From Sulfurimonas sp. (GTDB lineage: Bacteria > Campylobacterota > Campylobacteria > Campylobacterales > Sulfurimonadaceae): a stretch of 64,000 bases of DNA. Positions 1 through 9,482 of this stretch are shown here, piece by piece. Below the pieces are notes generated by a model, which saw only the letters and a program-made list of their open reading frames with translations, made no database searches and had not been told where the DNA came from. The translations under genes and the position numbers were made by a program. The stretch lies in assembly GCA_030949825.1 (NCBI GenBank), contig JAUZSC010000034.1:51293-115292 (forward strand), given 5' to 3'. Each line of letters starts with the position of its first letter. Positions within the stretch are counted from its first letter, which is position 1.

Positions 1-272
1 CCTGTGGGATTAGCGATAATCTCGTCACCAGATGTGCCGCTGTAATGATAAAAGAGCAAAAAAAGCTCATCTTAGCACCACGAGAGATGCCTTTTTCTGC
101 AATAGCTTTAGAAAATATGCACAAACTTGCACAACTAGGAATTATAATAGCACCACCCGTTATGGCTTATTACTCCGAGCAACAAACATTAGATGAGATG
201 GAAAACTTCATCATTGGTAAATGGTTTGATTTACTTGGAATTGACAATAACTTATATAAAAGATGGAATTAA
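1..272 (+). CDS. ubiX: UbiX flavin prenyltransferase, 3' part
   Basis: The reading frame enters from the left edge (codons start at base 3) and gives the last 89 residues. UbiX attaches a dimethylallyl group to FMN, making the prenylated flavin cofactor of UbiD-type decarboxylases in the cytoplasm. Visible family signatures are the SDNLVTRCAAV stretch, the REMPFSAIALENM stretch and the APPVMAYY stretch, which line the flavin and prenyl-phosphate pocket in known structures. The N-terminal half lies outside the window. Eight bases separate its stop from the chosen coaD start, so the two are probably co-transcribed. Confidence 0.9.
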   Translation, partial: CGISDNLVTRCAAVMIKEQKKLILAPREMPFSAIALENMHKLAQLGIIIAPPVMAYYSEQQTLDEMENFIIGKWFDLLGIDNNLYKRWN

Positions 273-280
273 GGACTTTG

Positions 281-757
281 ATGAAACGCATAGCACTCTA
301 CCCTGGAACATTCGACCCTATTACAAATGGGCATTTTGATGTTATTAAGAGAGCTTTAGCACTCTTTGATGAAGTTATTATTGCAGTAGCAGTTTCACAA
401 GACAAGAAACCAATGTTTACGCTTGATCAACGAATAGAGATGATTAAAAAGGCAATAGCTGATTTAGAAAATGTAAGTGTTTTAGGTTTTAATAACCTTA
501 CAGTTGAACTTGCGCGTGCACATAATGCGACAATTTTAATCCGTGGTCTCCGGGCTATTAGTGATTTTGAGTACGAACTTCAACTTGGATACCTCAATAA
601 CTCACTTGATGATTCTATTGAGACTGTATACCTGATGCCAAAACTTCAACATGCTTTTATTAGTTCTTCGAGTGTAAGAAATCTTTTAAAATTCAATGCA
701 AAAACCGAACACTTAATTCCAAAAGAAGTTCAAGAAATCATAGAGAATATAAAATAA
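281..757 (+). CDS. coaD: Phosphopantetheine adenylyltransferase
   Basis: CoaD transfers AMP from ATP to 4'-phosphopantetheine, the penultimate step of coenzyme A synthesis. The 158-residue protein has the nucleotidyltransferase motif GTFDPITNGH at residues 9-18 and the later ISSSSVR motif that binds ATP phosphates; length matches the family. An in-frame ATG at 263 would add six residues and overlap ubiX, but the ATG at 281 is preceded by AAGGA at 271-275 and gives the canonical MKRIALYPG start. The stop overlaps the tmk start by one base (TAATG), implying translational coupling. Confidence 0.96.
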   Translation: MKRIALYPGTFDPITNGHFDVIKRALALFDEVIIAVAVSQDKKPMFTLDQRIEMIKKAIADLENVSVLGFNNLTVELARAHNATILIRGLRAISDFEYELQLGYLNNSLDDSIETVYLMPKLQHAFISSSSVRNLLKFNAKTEHLIPKEVQEIIENIK

Positions 758-1350
758 TGTATATTGCCATAGAGGGTATTGATACAGCAGGTAAAAGTAC
801 ACAAATAACAAAACTTGCCAAACACTTCCCAGATGCTATTATGACTAAAGAACCTGGTGGAACGAGCATTGGTGTTGATATTAGAGAAATGGTACTATCT
901 GCCAGAGCAAAAAGTAAAAAAGCTGAATTCTTATTGTTTTTAGCTGATAGAGCTGAACATGTACATGAAATTATTGAACCTAACCTTGAGAAGATGATTA
1001 TTTCCGATAGAAGTGCTGTTAGCGGTATAGCTTATGCCCTTGTTCAAGGTGAACTAGATAAAAAAGATTTAGTTGCTCTGAATAATTTTGCAACAGGAAA
1101 TATCTATCCCGATAAAGTTTTCCTCTTGCGTTTAACAAAAAAAGAACTCGAGTATCGCTTGTCTCAAAAAGAACTAGATGGAATTGAACGCCGTGGTTGG
1201 GAGTATCTTTTAAATATTCAAGATGCAATCATAGAAGCAACAAAACTTCTAGATATTGAACTTGTAATGATAGATGCTACGCAGAGTAGAAGTGAAATAA
1301 CAAAGAACATATTAAACAATATTAAGGATTCAAATGATTCAATCTCTTAG
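757..1350 (+). CDS. tmk: Thymidylate kinase
   Basis: Phosphorylates dTMP to dTDP in the dTTP pathway. The P-loop GIDTAGKS is at residues 7-14, followed by a TKEPGG stretch that matches the family's dTMP-binding region and an SDRS segment in place of the usual DRY. The 197 residues fit the family. The start overlaps the coaD stop by one base, and the last 17 bases overlap the start of hisS, so ubiX, coaD, tmk and hisS look like one transcription unit. Confidence 0.95.
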   Translation: MYIAIEGIDTAGKSTQITKLAKHFPDAIMTKEPGGTSIGVDIREMVLSARAKSKKAEFLLFLADRAEHVHEIIEPNLEKMIISDRSAVSGIAYALVQGELDKKDLVALNNFATGNIYPDKVFLLRLTKKELEYRLSQKELDGIERRGWEYLLNIQDAIIEATKLLDIELVMIDATQSRSEITKNILNNIKDSNDSIS

Positions 1351-2546
1351 AGGCATGAACGATATTTTAAGTCAAGATTACGAACGGTTTACATATTTTA
1401 TAGACATTGCTACTTCTGTTGCCCAGAAGTATGGTTTTCATTATATTGAAACGCCTCTTTTAGAGGAAACTGCCCTTTTTAAGCGTTCGGTTGGTGAAAG
1501 TAGTGATATTGTTGGTAAAGAAATGTACCAGTTTATCGACAAAGGCAAAAACGATGTATGTCTTCGTCCTGAGGGAACAGCAGGTGTTGTTCGTGCCTTT
1601 GTACAAAAAAAGCTAGATAAAGCCGGTGGAACACACCGTTTCTTTTACCATGGTTCTATGTTTCGTTATGAGCGACCGCAAAAAGGACGCTTAAGACAGT
1701 TTCATCAGTTTGGCGTTGAGAGTTTTGGAGTAGATTCTGTTTATGAAGATGCAAACATGATTATGATGACAAGTGATATTTTAAAAGCTTGCGGAATCGG
1801 ATATAGGCTTCAACTAAATTCTTTAGGCGACTCCAACTGTATGCCGCAGTACCGCCAAAGCCTAGTTTCTTTTATAACATCTGTTGAAGAGGAAATTTGT
1901 GAAGACTGTGTACGAAGAAAATCAACAAATCCGATTCGTGTACTTGATTGTAAAAATACACATTGTCAGTCACTGTATGTAAATGCACCTAAGCTTATAA
2001 ACTCTCTTTGTTCAGCATGTGATGAAGATTTCACAAAACTTAAAGAGATTTTAGATAACAATGGAATAAAATATGAAATCGACACGCATCTTGTTCGTGG
2101 ACTCGATTACTACTCTAAAACTGCCTTTGAATTTGTTAGTGATGACATAGGAAGTCAAAGTGCTATTGCCGGTGGTGGACGCTACGACAAACTTGTAGAA
2201 TTTTTAGATGGTCGCCCTACTACTGCAGTTGGTTTTGCTATGGGAATTGAACGCCTTATGGAGCTTATTGTAATGCCTAAGATTTCTCAAGAAGGCTATT
2301 ATATAGGTGCCCTTGATGACAATGCTATAGATTTAGTTGTACAACTCGCACATAAAAAAAAGAGCCACCGATAAAGTAAGCATAGATTATAAAACAAAAA
2401 GTTTTAAAAACCATATGAAAGCAGCAGATAAAGTAAATGCAAAATACTTTTGTATTATAGGAAGTAATGAAATACAAAGTGCTACAATAATAATTAAAGA
2501 TTTACAAAGCAAAGCAGAAAAGACAATTAAAATATCGGAGTTTTAA
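1334..2546 (+). CDS. hisS: Histidyl-tRNA synthetase (frameshifted)
   Basis: Class II aminoacyl-tRNA synthetase charging tRNA-His. The first frame covers motif 2 (FRYERPQKGRLRQFHQFG), the histidine-binding LVRGLDYYSKTAFE segment and motif 3 (GGGRYDKL, then GFAMGIERL). It runs out of frame after an A8 run at 2354-2361. Removing one A joins it to the frame ending at 2546, which carries the anticodon-binding domain tail (RATDKVSIDYK through KTIKISEF). The repaired protein is about 403 residues, normal for the family. HisS is essential, so I infer a base-calling error rather than a dead gene. The ATG at 2337 in the second frame is not a real start. Confidence 0.93.
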
Positions 2547-2547
2547 C

Positions 2548-4279
2548 ATGGATATATTAGACCAACTATGGAGTTTATTTTTAAACTTTTTTGAATTTTT
2601 TTATAATTGCTGGACTTATCGGATTATTTTTCTTGTATATTTACGATAAATATGTTCAGCGTAACCATGCCTTACTTATTAACTATCCAATCATTGGAAG
2701 AGGACGCTACCTTTTAGAAGCACTTAGAGAACCTATGCGTCAGTACTTTGCAGAAGAAACATTTTATGATTCTAAAGATAAGGTAGACTGGGTTTATAAG
2801 GCTGCAAAAGATGTACCCAACTACCAATCATTCTCTGTAACACAACCTTTTGGAGGTTCTCGTTTTATTATTAAACATGCTACAAATGTTTTAAATGAAG
2901 ATGAAGTAGATGCAGATACCTCTCTTGTTTTTGGTGAACATAGAGAGATGCCCTTCACATCATACACTCCTGTTATTCGTTCAGCTATGAGTGATGGGGC
3001 ATTAAGCCCTGAAGCTGTTCGTGCATTTTCTTATGCTGGAAAAAACTCAAACCTTACTATAAACACAGGTGAAGGTTCTCTTACCTCTAACCATCTTTTT
3101 ACACTAAGACCTGATGAAAACAATAAAAAATGTCTTGAAATTGTCCATGGAACACCTCTAGCAGAATTTGCATATAAAGTAGGAAGCTTTTTCTTTAACA
3201 ATAAGGTAGCTATAAAATGGTATAGAACTATTTTACTCAACAAAAAAACACAAAACACATATATATATGACTTAAGTTCACATGTTTTGTTCCGTGTAAA
3301 TTGGAAGGCAAATTTAGAAGATTTTCCAAGTGAAGTACCTTTAAGTGTCCCCAATATGATTTTTCAAATGAGTTCTGGTTTGTACGGAGTGCGTGATGAG
3401 CATGGAAAATTCGATGCTTTAAAGTACCAAAAAGTTATGAAATTTTGTCGTATGACTGAGATTAAGATTGCCCAAGGTGCAAAACAAACAGGAGGTAAAC
3501 TCGCTGGTGCTAAAGTTACTGCAGATATTGCTTATTATCGAGGTGTACCAGAGGGAGAAAATGTTTTTTCTCCCAATAGGTTTCCTTACGCGGACTCGAC
3601 TACACATCTCTTAGACTTTGTAGAAAAACTACAACAACTCTCAGGTAAACCAGTTGGATTTAAAATTGTTATATCAGATGCTATTGCAGTTGAAGAAATA
3701 GCAAAAGAGATTGCAAAAAGAAAAGAAGAAGGTCGTGGTGGTATACCTGACTTTATTACCGTAGACAGTGGAGAAGGAGGAAGTGCTACCGCTCCATTAG
3801 AACTCATGGAATCAGTGGGACTCACTACAAACAATGCGCTTTATGTACTTGATAGTGTCTTAAAAAAATATGATATTCGCCATAATATAAAAATTATAGC
3901 AAGTGGAAAAATACTGACTCCGGATGACGCGATAATAACACTTGCTATGGGTGCAGATGCTATAGGAATTGCACGGGGTTTTATGATGAGTGGTGGTTGT
4001 ATCCGTGCAAAAATGTGTTCAGGATTTGGATCACATGTTTGCCCTGTTGGTATGGCGACACAAGATAAGAAAAAAAGAGCTTCCTATCTTGTTGTAAAAC
4101 AAGGCATACAAATAGGTAATTACCATAGGAACCTTATAAAAAGTATGAAGGTTGTTTTATGTGTGATGGGTATAAAAAACCTAAAAGACTTAAACAAAAG
4201 TTTATTGACATTTAGAAATCAAAATGGTGAAATTCATTTTGATATAGATAAATATTTTCAACAAAAACTCCATATGTAG
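2548..4279 (+). CDS. GltB-like FMN-binding glutamate synthase family protein (5' frameshift)
   Basis: Stand-alone relative of the FMN/central domain of glutamate synthase. Visible are a TIM-barrel phosphate-binding region (ITVDSGEGGSATAPLEL, then SGKILTPDDA and GADAIGIARGFM) and three cysteines (C-x5-C-x7-C, around CIRAKMCSGFGSHVC) like those of the 3Fe-4S cluster in glutamate synthases. The N-terminus is a membrane helix. An ATG at 2548 with GGAG upstream, one base after hisS, reads MDILDQLWSLFLNFFEFF and then loses frame in T6/T7 runs at 2587-2602. One T fewer joins it to the main frame. The TTG at 2591 is therefore probably not the start. Actual substrate unknown; amidotransferase and NADPH domains are absent. 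Confidence 0.82.
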
Positions 4280-4287
4280 GGACTTAG

Positions 4288-6118
4288 ATGCAAGAATTTG
4301 GACTTGATATATGGGCAAATAATAACTTTTTAATAGAAAATGGTCAATTAAAATTAAATTATAAAAACAATCCTTCTTTACTTGAAATAACAGAAGAAAT
4401 TCGTTCTTCTGGTGCGAGAGGACCTATCTTACTTCGCTTTCCTCATTTAATAAAAAAACAGATAGACTCCCTCTATAATAATTTTTCAAATGCTATTGTC
4501 CAAAATAATTATAAGGGTTCTTTTAATGCTGTATTTCCTCTAAAGGTCAACCAGTACCCACATGCTGTTAATGCAATTACAAGAGAGGGCCAAGAGTATA
4601 ACTATGGCTTAGAAGCAGGAAGTAAGGCAGAACTTCTCCTCGCAATGCACAAGACTTCTCATCAAGCAAATATCACAGTAAACGGCTTTAAAGATAAAGA
4701 GATGGTTACACTTGCCTTTATAGCTGCGCAGAGTGGACATAATATTACTTTAACTATAGAAGGACTCAATGAGTTAAAAACTATTATTGATGTAGCCAAA
4801 CAAACTTCTTTGAGTATTCCAAATATTGGTATACGCGTTCGTTTACATAGTGTTGGGAGTGGTGCTTGGGCAAAAAGTGGTGGAATAGACGCTAAGTTTG
4901 GACTTACAGCGACTGAGATAATACAAGCCGTAAAACTCTTACAAACATCAAAACTCTTAAATAAACTTAGTATGATTCATTTTCATATAGGTTCACAAAT
5001 GGAAGATATTGCACCTTTAAAAAAGGCACTTCGAGAAGCTGGAAATATTTATGCAGAACTTAGGAAAATGGGTGCTACTTCTTTAGAAAATATTAACATT
5101 GGTGGTGGACTAGCAGTTGAGTACGATCAGCACTCAAGTACAAAATCAAGAAACTATACCTTAGAAGAATTTTCAAGTTCAGTTGTATTTCTTCTTGGAG
5201 AAATTATGGATACAAAGGATGTAAAACATCCTAATATTTTCACCGAATCAGGAAGGTTTATTATAGCTTCGCATGCTGTCCTTATTACTCCTGTACTTGA
5301 ACTTTTTTCACAAGACTATCATGAAGATTTTCTCAATTTCAAAGATAAAAACCCCCCTCTTATCGACGAGTTAATTGATTTAAATAAATTACTTAATGAC
5401 TCTAATGCTATTGAGTACCTCCATGATGCACTTGATCATATGGAGTCTTTACTTACTTTATTTGACTTAGGGTATATTGACCTACAAGATAGGTCTAATG
5501 GTGAGATACTTGCACATAATATTATCAAAAAAGCGCTCTATTTAAACTCTTCAAATCCCACTATAGAACTCGAACAGTTACAAGTAAAAATCCAAGAAAG
5601 GTATCTAATAAATGCATCTGTATTTCAAAGTTTACCTGATTACTGGGGAATCAACCAATCATTTCCTATTATGCCACTTAATCATTTAAATGAAAAGGCA
5701 AATAGAGCAGCATCTTTATGGGATATTACATGCGATAGTGATGGAGAGATTGCTTTTAATCCTCAAAAACCCTTATATTTACATGATATTGACTTAGATG
5801 CAGATGATTATTTTCTAGGATTTTTCAATGTTGGTGCCTACCAAGAAACTTTAGGAATGGATCATAATCTTTTTACTAAACCAAGTGAATATACAATTTT
5901 CATTGATAATAAAGGCTACAAAATCGATAATGCCTGCGAATCAAAGTCAATATTAGATATTTTAGATTCTGTTGGCTATTCAAAAGATGAAATCTTAACT
6001 AAGCTTAAGTCTGATTTAGTAAAAAGTGATTTTATTACAGAAAAAGAAAAAAAACGATACACTTGCACAACTTAAACTATTTTTAGAACAAAATGGCTAT
6101 TTAAGAACTACTACTTAA
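4288..6118 (+). CDS. speA: Biosynthetic arginine decarboxylase (3' frameshift)
   Basis: PLP enzyme decarboxylating arginine to agmatine, the entry to spermidine synthesis. The PLP-lysine segment FPLKVNQYPH lies near residue 90, with the fold III barrel motifs HFHIGSQM and NIGGGLAVEYD behind it and a C-terminal domain containing the GAYQETLGMDHNLF segment. The reading frame breaks in an A8 run at 6047-6054. With seven A the frame continues as NDTLAQLKLFLEQNGYLRTTT to a stop at 6118, giving about 609 residues, typical for SpeA. The start is eight bases after the previous gene. Confidence 0.92.
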
Positions 6119-6127
6119 GGTTTATAC

Positions 6128-6830
6128 TTGGGAATTTATAGTGACATTAAAGAAGACTTTTCAAACGCATACAAAAATGACCCTGCTCTTAACTCAAAAA
6201 TAGATTTTTTATTTAATTATCCTGGTGTTTGGGCAATCGCATGGTATAGAATTGCACATAAGTTTTATAATGCTGGTTTTAAGCGTTTTGCTAGAAGTAT
6301 CATGGGTTTAACACATATTTTTACGCATATTGACATCCATCCTGCAGCAAAAATCGGTAGTAGAGTTTTTATTGACCATGGTACAGGTGTTGTAATTGGT
6401 GAAACATCTGTTGTTGAAGATGATGTTGTAATCTATCAGGGTGTTACCCTTGGTGGTGTTTCATTGACACATGGAAAAAGACACCCTACTATCAAGCAAG
6501 GTGCTGTCCTTGGCGCTGGTGCAAAAATTCTTGGTAATATTACTATTGGTGAAAAAGCAAAAGTCGGAGCAAATTCTGTTGTAGTAAAAGAAGTTCCTGA
6601 TTGTTCAACTGCTATTGGAATTCCAGCACATGTAATCGAAAAAGGTCGTTGTACTGATCCATTTATGCATAATATGTTACCCGATATTAACAAAGAAATG
6701 TTTGAGTACCTCCTAAAAAAGAGTTGCGATACTCGAACACATTTTAGTTGAGGACAACAAAAGCGTTCTCGAAGAAGACTTAGAACTAGAAAATATTTAT
6801 GAATCTTTCATAAAGGCTATGAAAAACTAA
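6128..6830 (+). CDS. cysE: Serine O-acetyltransferase (3' frameshift)
   Basis: Acetylates serine to O-acetylserine for cysteine synthesis. An N-terminal helical region is followed by a left-handed parallel beta helix of hexapeptide repeats (IDIHPAAKIGSRVFIDHGTGVVIGETSVVEDD is split around the catalytic DHGTGVVIGET motif) and a GVSLTHGKRHPTI loop. Translation starts at a TTG at 6128 with AAGG at 6117-6120. The frame is lost in an A6 run at 6715-6720; with five A it continues through RVAILEHILVEDNKSVLEED to a stop at 6830. Repaired length is about 233 residues. Confidence 0.9.
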
Positions 6831-6860
6831 TTTTCTTAGTATTATTCATAGTTCTTGCGA

Positions 6861-6866
6861 TATAAT
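6861..6866 (+). promoter_or_regulatory. Probable sigma-70 -10 box of the PAS gene
   Basis: A perfect TATAAT lies 42 bases before the ATG at 6909. Because it sits inside the extended frame that could start at 6855, it also argues for the downstream start of the PAS gene. Confidence 0.5.
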
Positions 6867-6908
6867 AATCTTCATATAGCCTTTCTAAATGGCTCAAGAG
6901 GAAAAACA

Positions 6909-7443
6909 ATGCAAAGACTTAGCAAGAACGACTCCCCTACAAATATTACCAGCATAGAAAAAGTCATGAGTGAAAATGATTTTATCGTATCAAAAACAGA
7001 CACTAAAGGCTATATAACATACTGTAATCAAATATTTATAGATATGTCTGGCTACACAAAAGAAGACCTTATTGGTGCTAATCATAATCTTATTAGACAT
7101 CCAGATATGCCTGCAGTTGCGTTTAACCTTGCATGAGATCTGATTAAAAAAGGTGAAGAATTTTTTGGTTTTGTAAAAAACATAAAAAAAGATGGTGGAT
7201 ACTATTGGGTTTTTGCTTATATCACAGCTGATTACGATGCAAAAGGAAGTATTATAGGTTACTCATCCTTTAGGAGGAAACCTTCTCGGGCAGCTATTGA
7301 CGCGATAGTCCCTGTTTATAAACTATTGGTAGATGCAGAAAAAAAAAGATGGTATTCAAGCTTCTGGAGAGTTACTTGCTAACTTTTTAGCCGATAATAA
7401 CACTAGCTATAATGATCTTGTTATCAATCTACAAAAAAGCTAA
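6909..7443 (+). pseudogene. CetB-like PAS domain energy-taxis protein, broken
   Basis: Single PAS domain protein of the Aer/CetB type, which binds FAD and senses redox state for a partner chemoreceptor. The PAS core is clear (DFIVSKTDTKGYITYCNQIF, then MSGYTKEDLIG, NLIRHPDMP, and GYYWVFAYITADYD). The gene carries a TGA at 7134-7136 where relatives have tryptophan (before DLIKKGEEFFGF) and then one extra A in an A9 run at 7339-7347. Repaired, it ends LVDAEKKDGIQASGELLANF and so on to the stop at 7443. The start has AGAGGA upstream. A substitution plus an indel next to a gutted receptor gene suggests genuine decay, though the indel alone could be an error. Confidence 0.72.
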
Positions 7444-7452
7444 GGAATAAAA

Positions 7453-7500
7453 ATGAAAATATTAAAAGACTTTAAATCAATCAGCTTCTTAGCATTAAAT
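7453..7500 (+). pseudogene. 5' stub of a chemoreceptor gene
   Basis: An ATG nine bases after the PAS gene, with AAGGA upstream, reads MKILKDFKSISFLAL before running into a palindrome-rich scar. Position directly after a CetB-like gene, and a charged start followed by the beginning of a hydrophobic stretch, suggest the first residues of the partner methyl-accepting protein whose C-terminal end survives from 7634. The middle (several hundred residues in the family) is missing. Short, so the assignment rests on context. Confidence 0.4.
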
Positions 7501-7630
7501 AATCAACAACCCCGAGGCAAGCCTTTTAGCTAAACGCTAAAACTTTTTTTCGTAAACTAAAAAGTAGTGGTATATCCAGAGGTTATTATCTTATATCACG
7601 ACCCAAGGGTCGGGGAATTAAACCCTCCAC
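7501..7630 (-). mobile_element. IS200/IS605-like end-to-end remnant (or small palindromic MITE)
   Basis: About 130 bases with no gene but several hairpins: TTTTAGC-taaac-GCTAAAA (7-bp stem) near 7525, AGGC-aa-GCCT near 7516, and CGACCC-aa-GGGTCG near 7606. Read on the minus strand it begins near GGGTTTAATTCCCCGACCC and ends near GCCTCGGGGTTGTTGATT, which resembles the paired ends of IS200-type elements with the transposase deleted. The resemblance is from memory of such ends, so treat the family as tentative. The palindromes themselves are plain in the sequence. It separates the stub and tail of a chemoreceptor gene. Confidence 0.4.
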
Positions 7631-7801
7631 TGATTAAAAAAGATGGAAGACTCACATAAATCGTTTCATCAATCAATTTCACAAAATATAAAATATGTAG
7701 AAGAAGGTTTAAATTCTTTAAAAAATAACAAAGATACTATCATCCGAAATTTTTCAAAATCTGAGACTGCAAGTTCAGAATTATTTGAGCTTATGGATCA
7801 G

Positions 7802-7805
7802 CTAG
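7802..7805. repeat. CTAG target duplication, left copy
   Basis: CTAG immediately left of the left inverted repeat. It matches the CTAG at 9377-9380 immediately right of the element. Confidence 0.8.
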
Positions 7806-9376
7806 GAGTCTGTCGGACTCCACTCATCAAATAAAAAGCAATAAAATGCTAAAATAAGAACTAATAAATACAACAAAAAAAGATTTATACATGGCAAGAG
7901 ATTACCTTAGTTCAAACAGACAACAAGCATATTTATTACCACCAAGTATAGATGAGTGGTTACCTAAAGAGCATTTAGCTCGTTTTATTGTAGAGATAGT
8001 CAAAGAGTTAGATTTATCAAATATTCATAAAGGGTATGGTGGACAAGGTGGCTCTAAAGCTTATAATCCTGAAGTATTATTATCACTACTATTTTATGGC
8101 TACGCAACAGGAACATTCTCAAGTAGAAAGATAGAGAGAGCCACCTATGATTCTATTGCTTTTCGCTATATTGCTGCTAATACCCATCCAGACCATGATA
8201 CAGTTGCTAACTTTCGTAAACGATTCCTTGTTGAACTAGAATCTCTCTTTGTTCAAATCTTGATGATTGCTAAAGAATCAGGAGTTCTCAAAGTAGGTAA
8301 AGTAAGTCTTGATGGGACAAAGATTAAAGCGAATGCTTCTAAACATAAGGCTCTCAGTTATGCATATATAGAAAAACTGCAAAAACAACTTGAAGCAGAA
8401 GTAGCAACCCTCATGAAAAAAGCACAAGAAGCAGATAATGAGAAACCTGATGATGGTATGAATATTCCTGATGAGTTACTACGAAGGGAAGATCGCCTGA
8501 AAGTAATTAAAGAAGCTAAGTTACAAATAGAGCTAAGAGCCAAAAGAGCGTTATGAAAAAGAGAATGCCGAGTATCAAGAAAAGATGGATAAGAGGAAAG
8601 CCAAAGAGAGTACAACGGGTAAGAAACCAAAAGGAAGAACTCCAAAGCCTCCCACAGCTACTCCATTACCTAAGGATCAAATAAATCTCACTGATAGTGA
8701 ATCTCGTATTATGAAAACATCTGGTGGTGGGTTTGAACAGTGCTACAATGCGCAAGCATCAGTAGAACACGATTCAAGATTGATTGTACACAAGCATGTC
8801 ACTCAAAACGCAAACGATAAACAAGAAGTCACCCCAACGCTTAAATGGTTTAAAGAAAACCCTGAGCTTAAACCATCTTCATTCTTAGCTGATGCTGGTT
8901 ACTTTAGTGAGCATAACATTCTTCAATGTGAAAATACTAAGATCACACCCTATATTTCTTTCGGTAAAGATTCACATAATCAACCACTTGAAGAAAGGTT
9001 CAAAGCAGAAGAACCACTGCCGGACAATCCTACTTCAGTGGAAAGGATGAAGCATCGACTTCAAACCAAAGAAGGTAAACAAATTTATGCAGAGCGTAAA
9101 AGTACTGTTGAACCTGTATTTGGTATTATGAAACATGTAATGGGGTTTAGACAGTTCATGCTTAGAGGCTTTGAAAAAGCAAAAGGTGAATGGAGTTTAC
9201 TCTGTATAGCATATAACTTGAAGAGGTTACATACTATTAGAGGATAAAAGGAGTTAAGAATAGCGTTGCAATGATGATTAAAGTGTAAACTATACTGAAA
9301 TTTAGACTTATTAGGTATTTTTTTCAGTTTGGAAGTACATTTAGTTGAATTTAGATTTTAGGAGACCGACAGACTC
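7806..9376 (+). mobile_element. IS1182-type insertion sequence, 1571 bp
   Basis: The element is bounded by 16-bp inverted repeats with one mismatch: GAGTCTGTCGGACTCC at 7806-7821 and, on the other strand, GAGTCTGTCGGTCTCC at 9361-9376. Both ends are flanked by CTAG (7802-7805 and 9377-9380), a palindromic four-base target duplication as expected for this family. Removing the element with one CTAG restores the host reading frame exactly. It carries one transposase gene, itself frameshifted. About 115 bases after the transposase stop contain no gene. Confidence 0.88.
7891..9247 (+). CDS. IS1182 family transposase (frameshifted)
   Basis: DDE transposase. The N-terminal part has the helical domain of IS5/IS1182-like enzymes (YNPEVLLSLLFYGYATGTFSSRKIERA). 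The first catalytic Asp is in SLDGTKIKANASKHKALSY, the second in FLADAGYFSE, and the Glu in RKSTVEPVFGIMKHVMGF. The frame breaks at AAAA (8542-8545). One A fewer gives the continuous reading LRAKERYEKENAEYQEKMDK and a protein of about 451 residues, the usual length. The upstream frame adds a TGA only because of the shift. Members of this family normally use one uninterrupted frame, so I read this as an indel, not programmed frameshifting. Confidence 0.88.
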
Positions 9377-9380
9377 CTAG
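9377..9380. repeat. CTAG target duplication, right copy
   Basis: CTAG directly after the right inverted repeat. The host frame resumes with it (CTA GTT AAA). Confidence 0.8.
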
Positions 9381-9443
9381 TTAAAGAAACAGATGGTACT
9401 ATAGATTTAGAAAAAATATAAAGTAATTAAATAAATATTTTAG

Positions 9444-9449
9444 TATAAT
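9444..9449 (+). promoter_or_regulatory. Probable -10 box for the aminotransferase gene
   Basis: TATAAT, 33 bases before the ATG at 9483. Between them is a triple ACATCAA direct repeat (about 9451-9471) and AAGGA as ribosome binding site. Confidence 0.5.
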
Positions 9450-9482
9450 TACATCAAACATCAAACATCAAGGAATACACTA

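Larger units (their letters stand above)
7634..9421 (+). pseudogene. 3' remnant of a chemoreceptor gene, interrupted by the insertion sequence
   Basis: A coiled-coil tail (EDSHKSFHQSISQNIKYVEEG, continuing to SSELFELMDQL) is cut by the insertion at 7806 and resumes at 9377. Removing the element and one CTAG copy restores the frame through LVKETDGTIDLEKI to a stop at 9421. About 70 residues remain. Following a CetB-like gene it is most likely the C-terminal end of a CetA-type methyl-accepting chemotaxis protein, but the signalling hairpin tip is not preserved, so the family is inferred mainly from position. Confidence 0.45.

Noticed and set aside
2591..2620. TTG at 2591 as the start of the GltB-like protein
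   Set aside because: The ATG at 2548 has a good ribosome binding site and encodes a more natural membrane helix once one T is removed. The TTG has no such signal.
8530..8560. Programmed -1 frameshift in the transposase
   Set aside because: IS1182-type transposases use a single frame, and the shift is the same +1 A type seen in many unrelated genes of this window.
9451..9471. ACATCAA triple repeat as a CRISPR or operator array
   Set aside because: Only three 7-base units directly before aspB, too short for a CRISPR and not clearly paired. Kept only as a note in the promoter entry.
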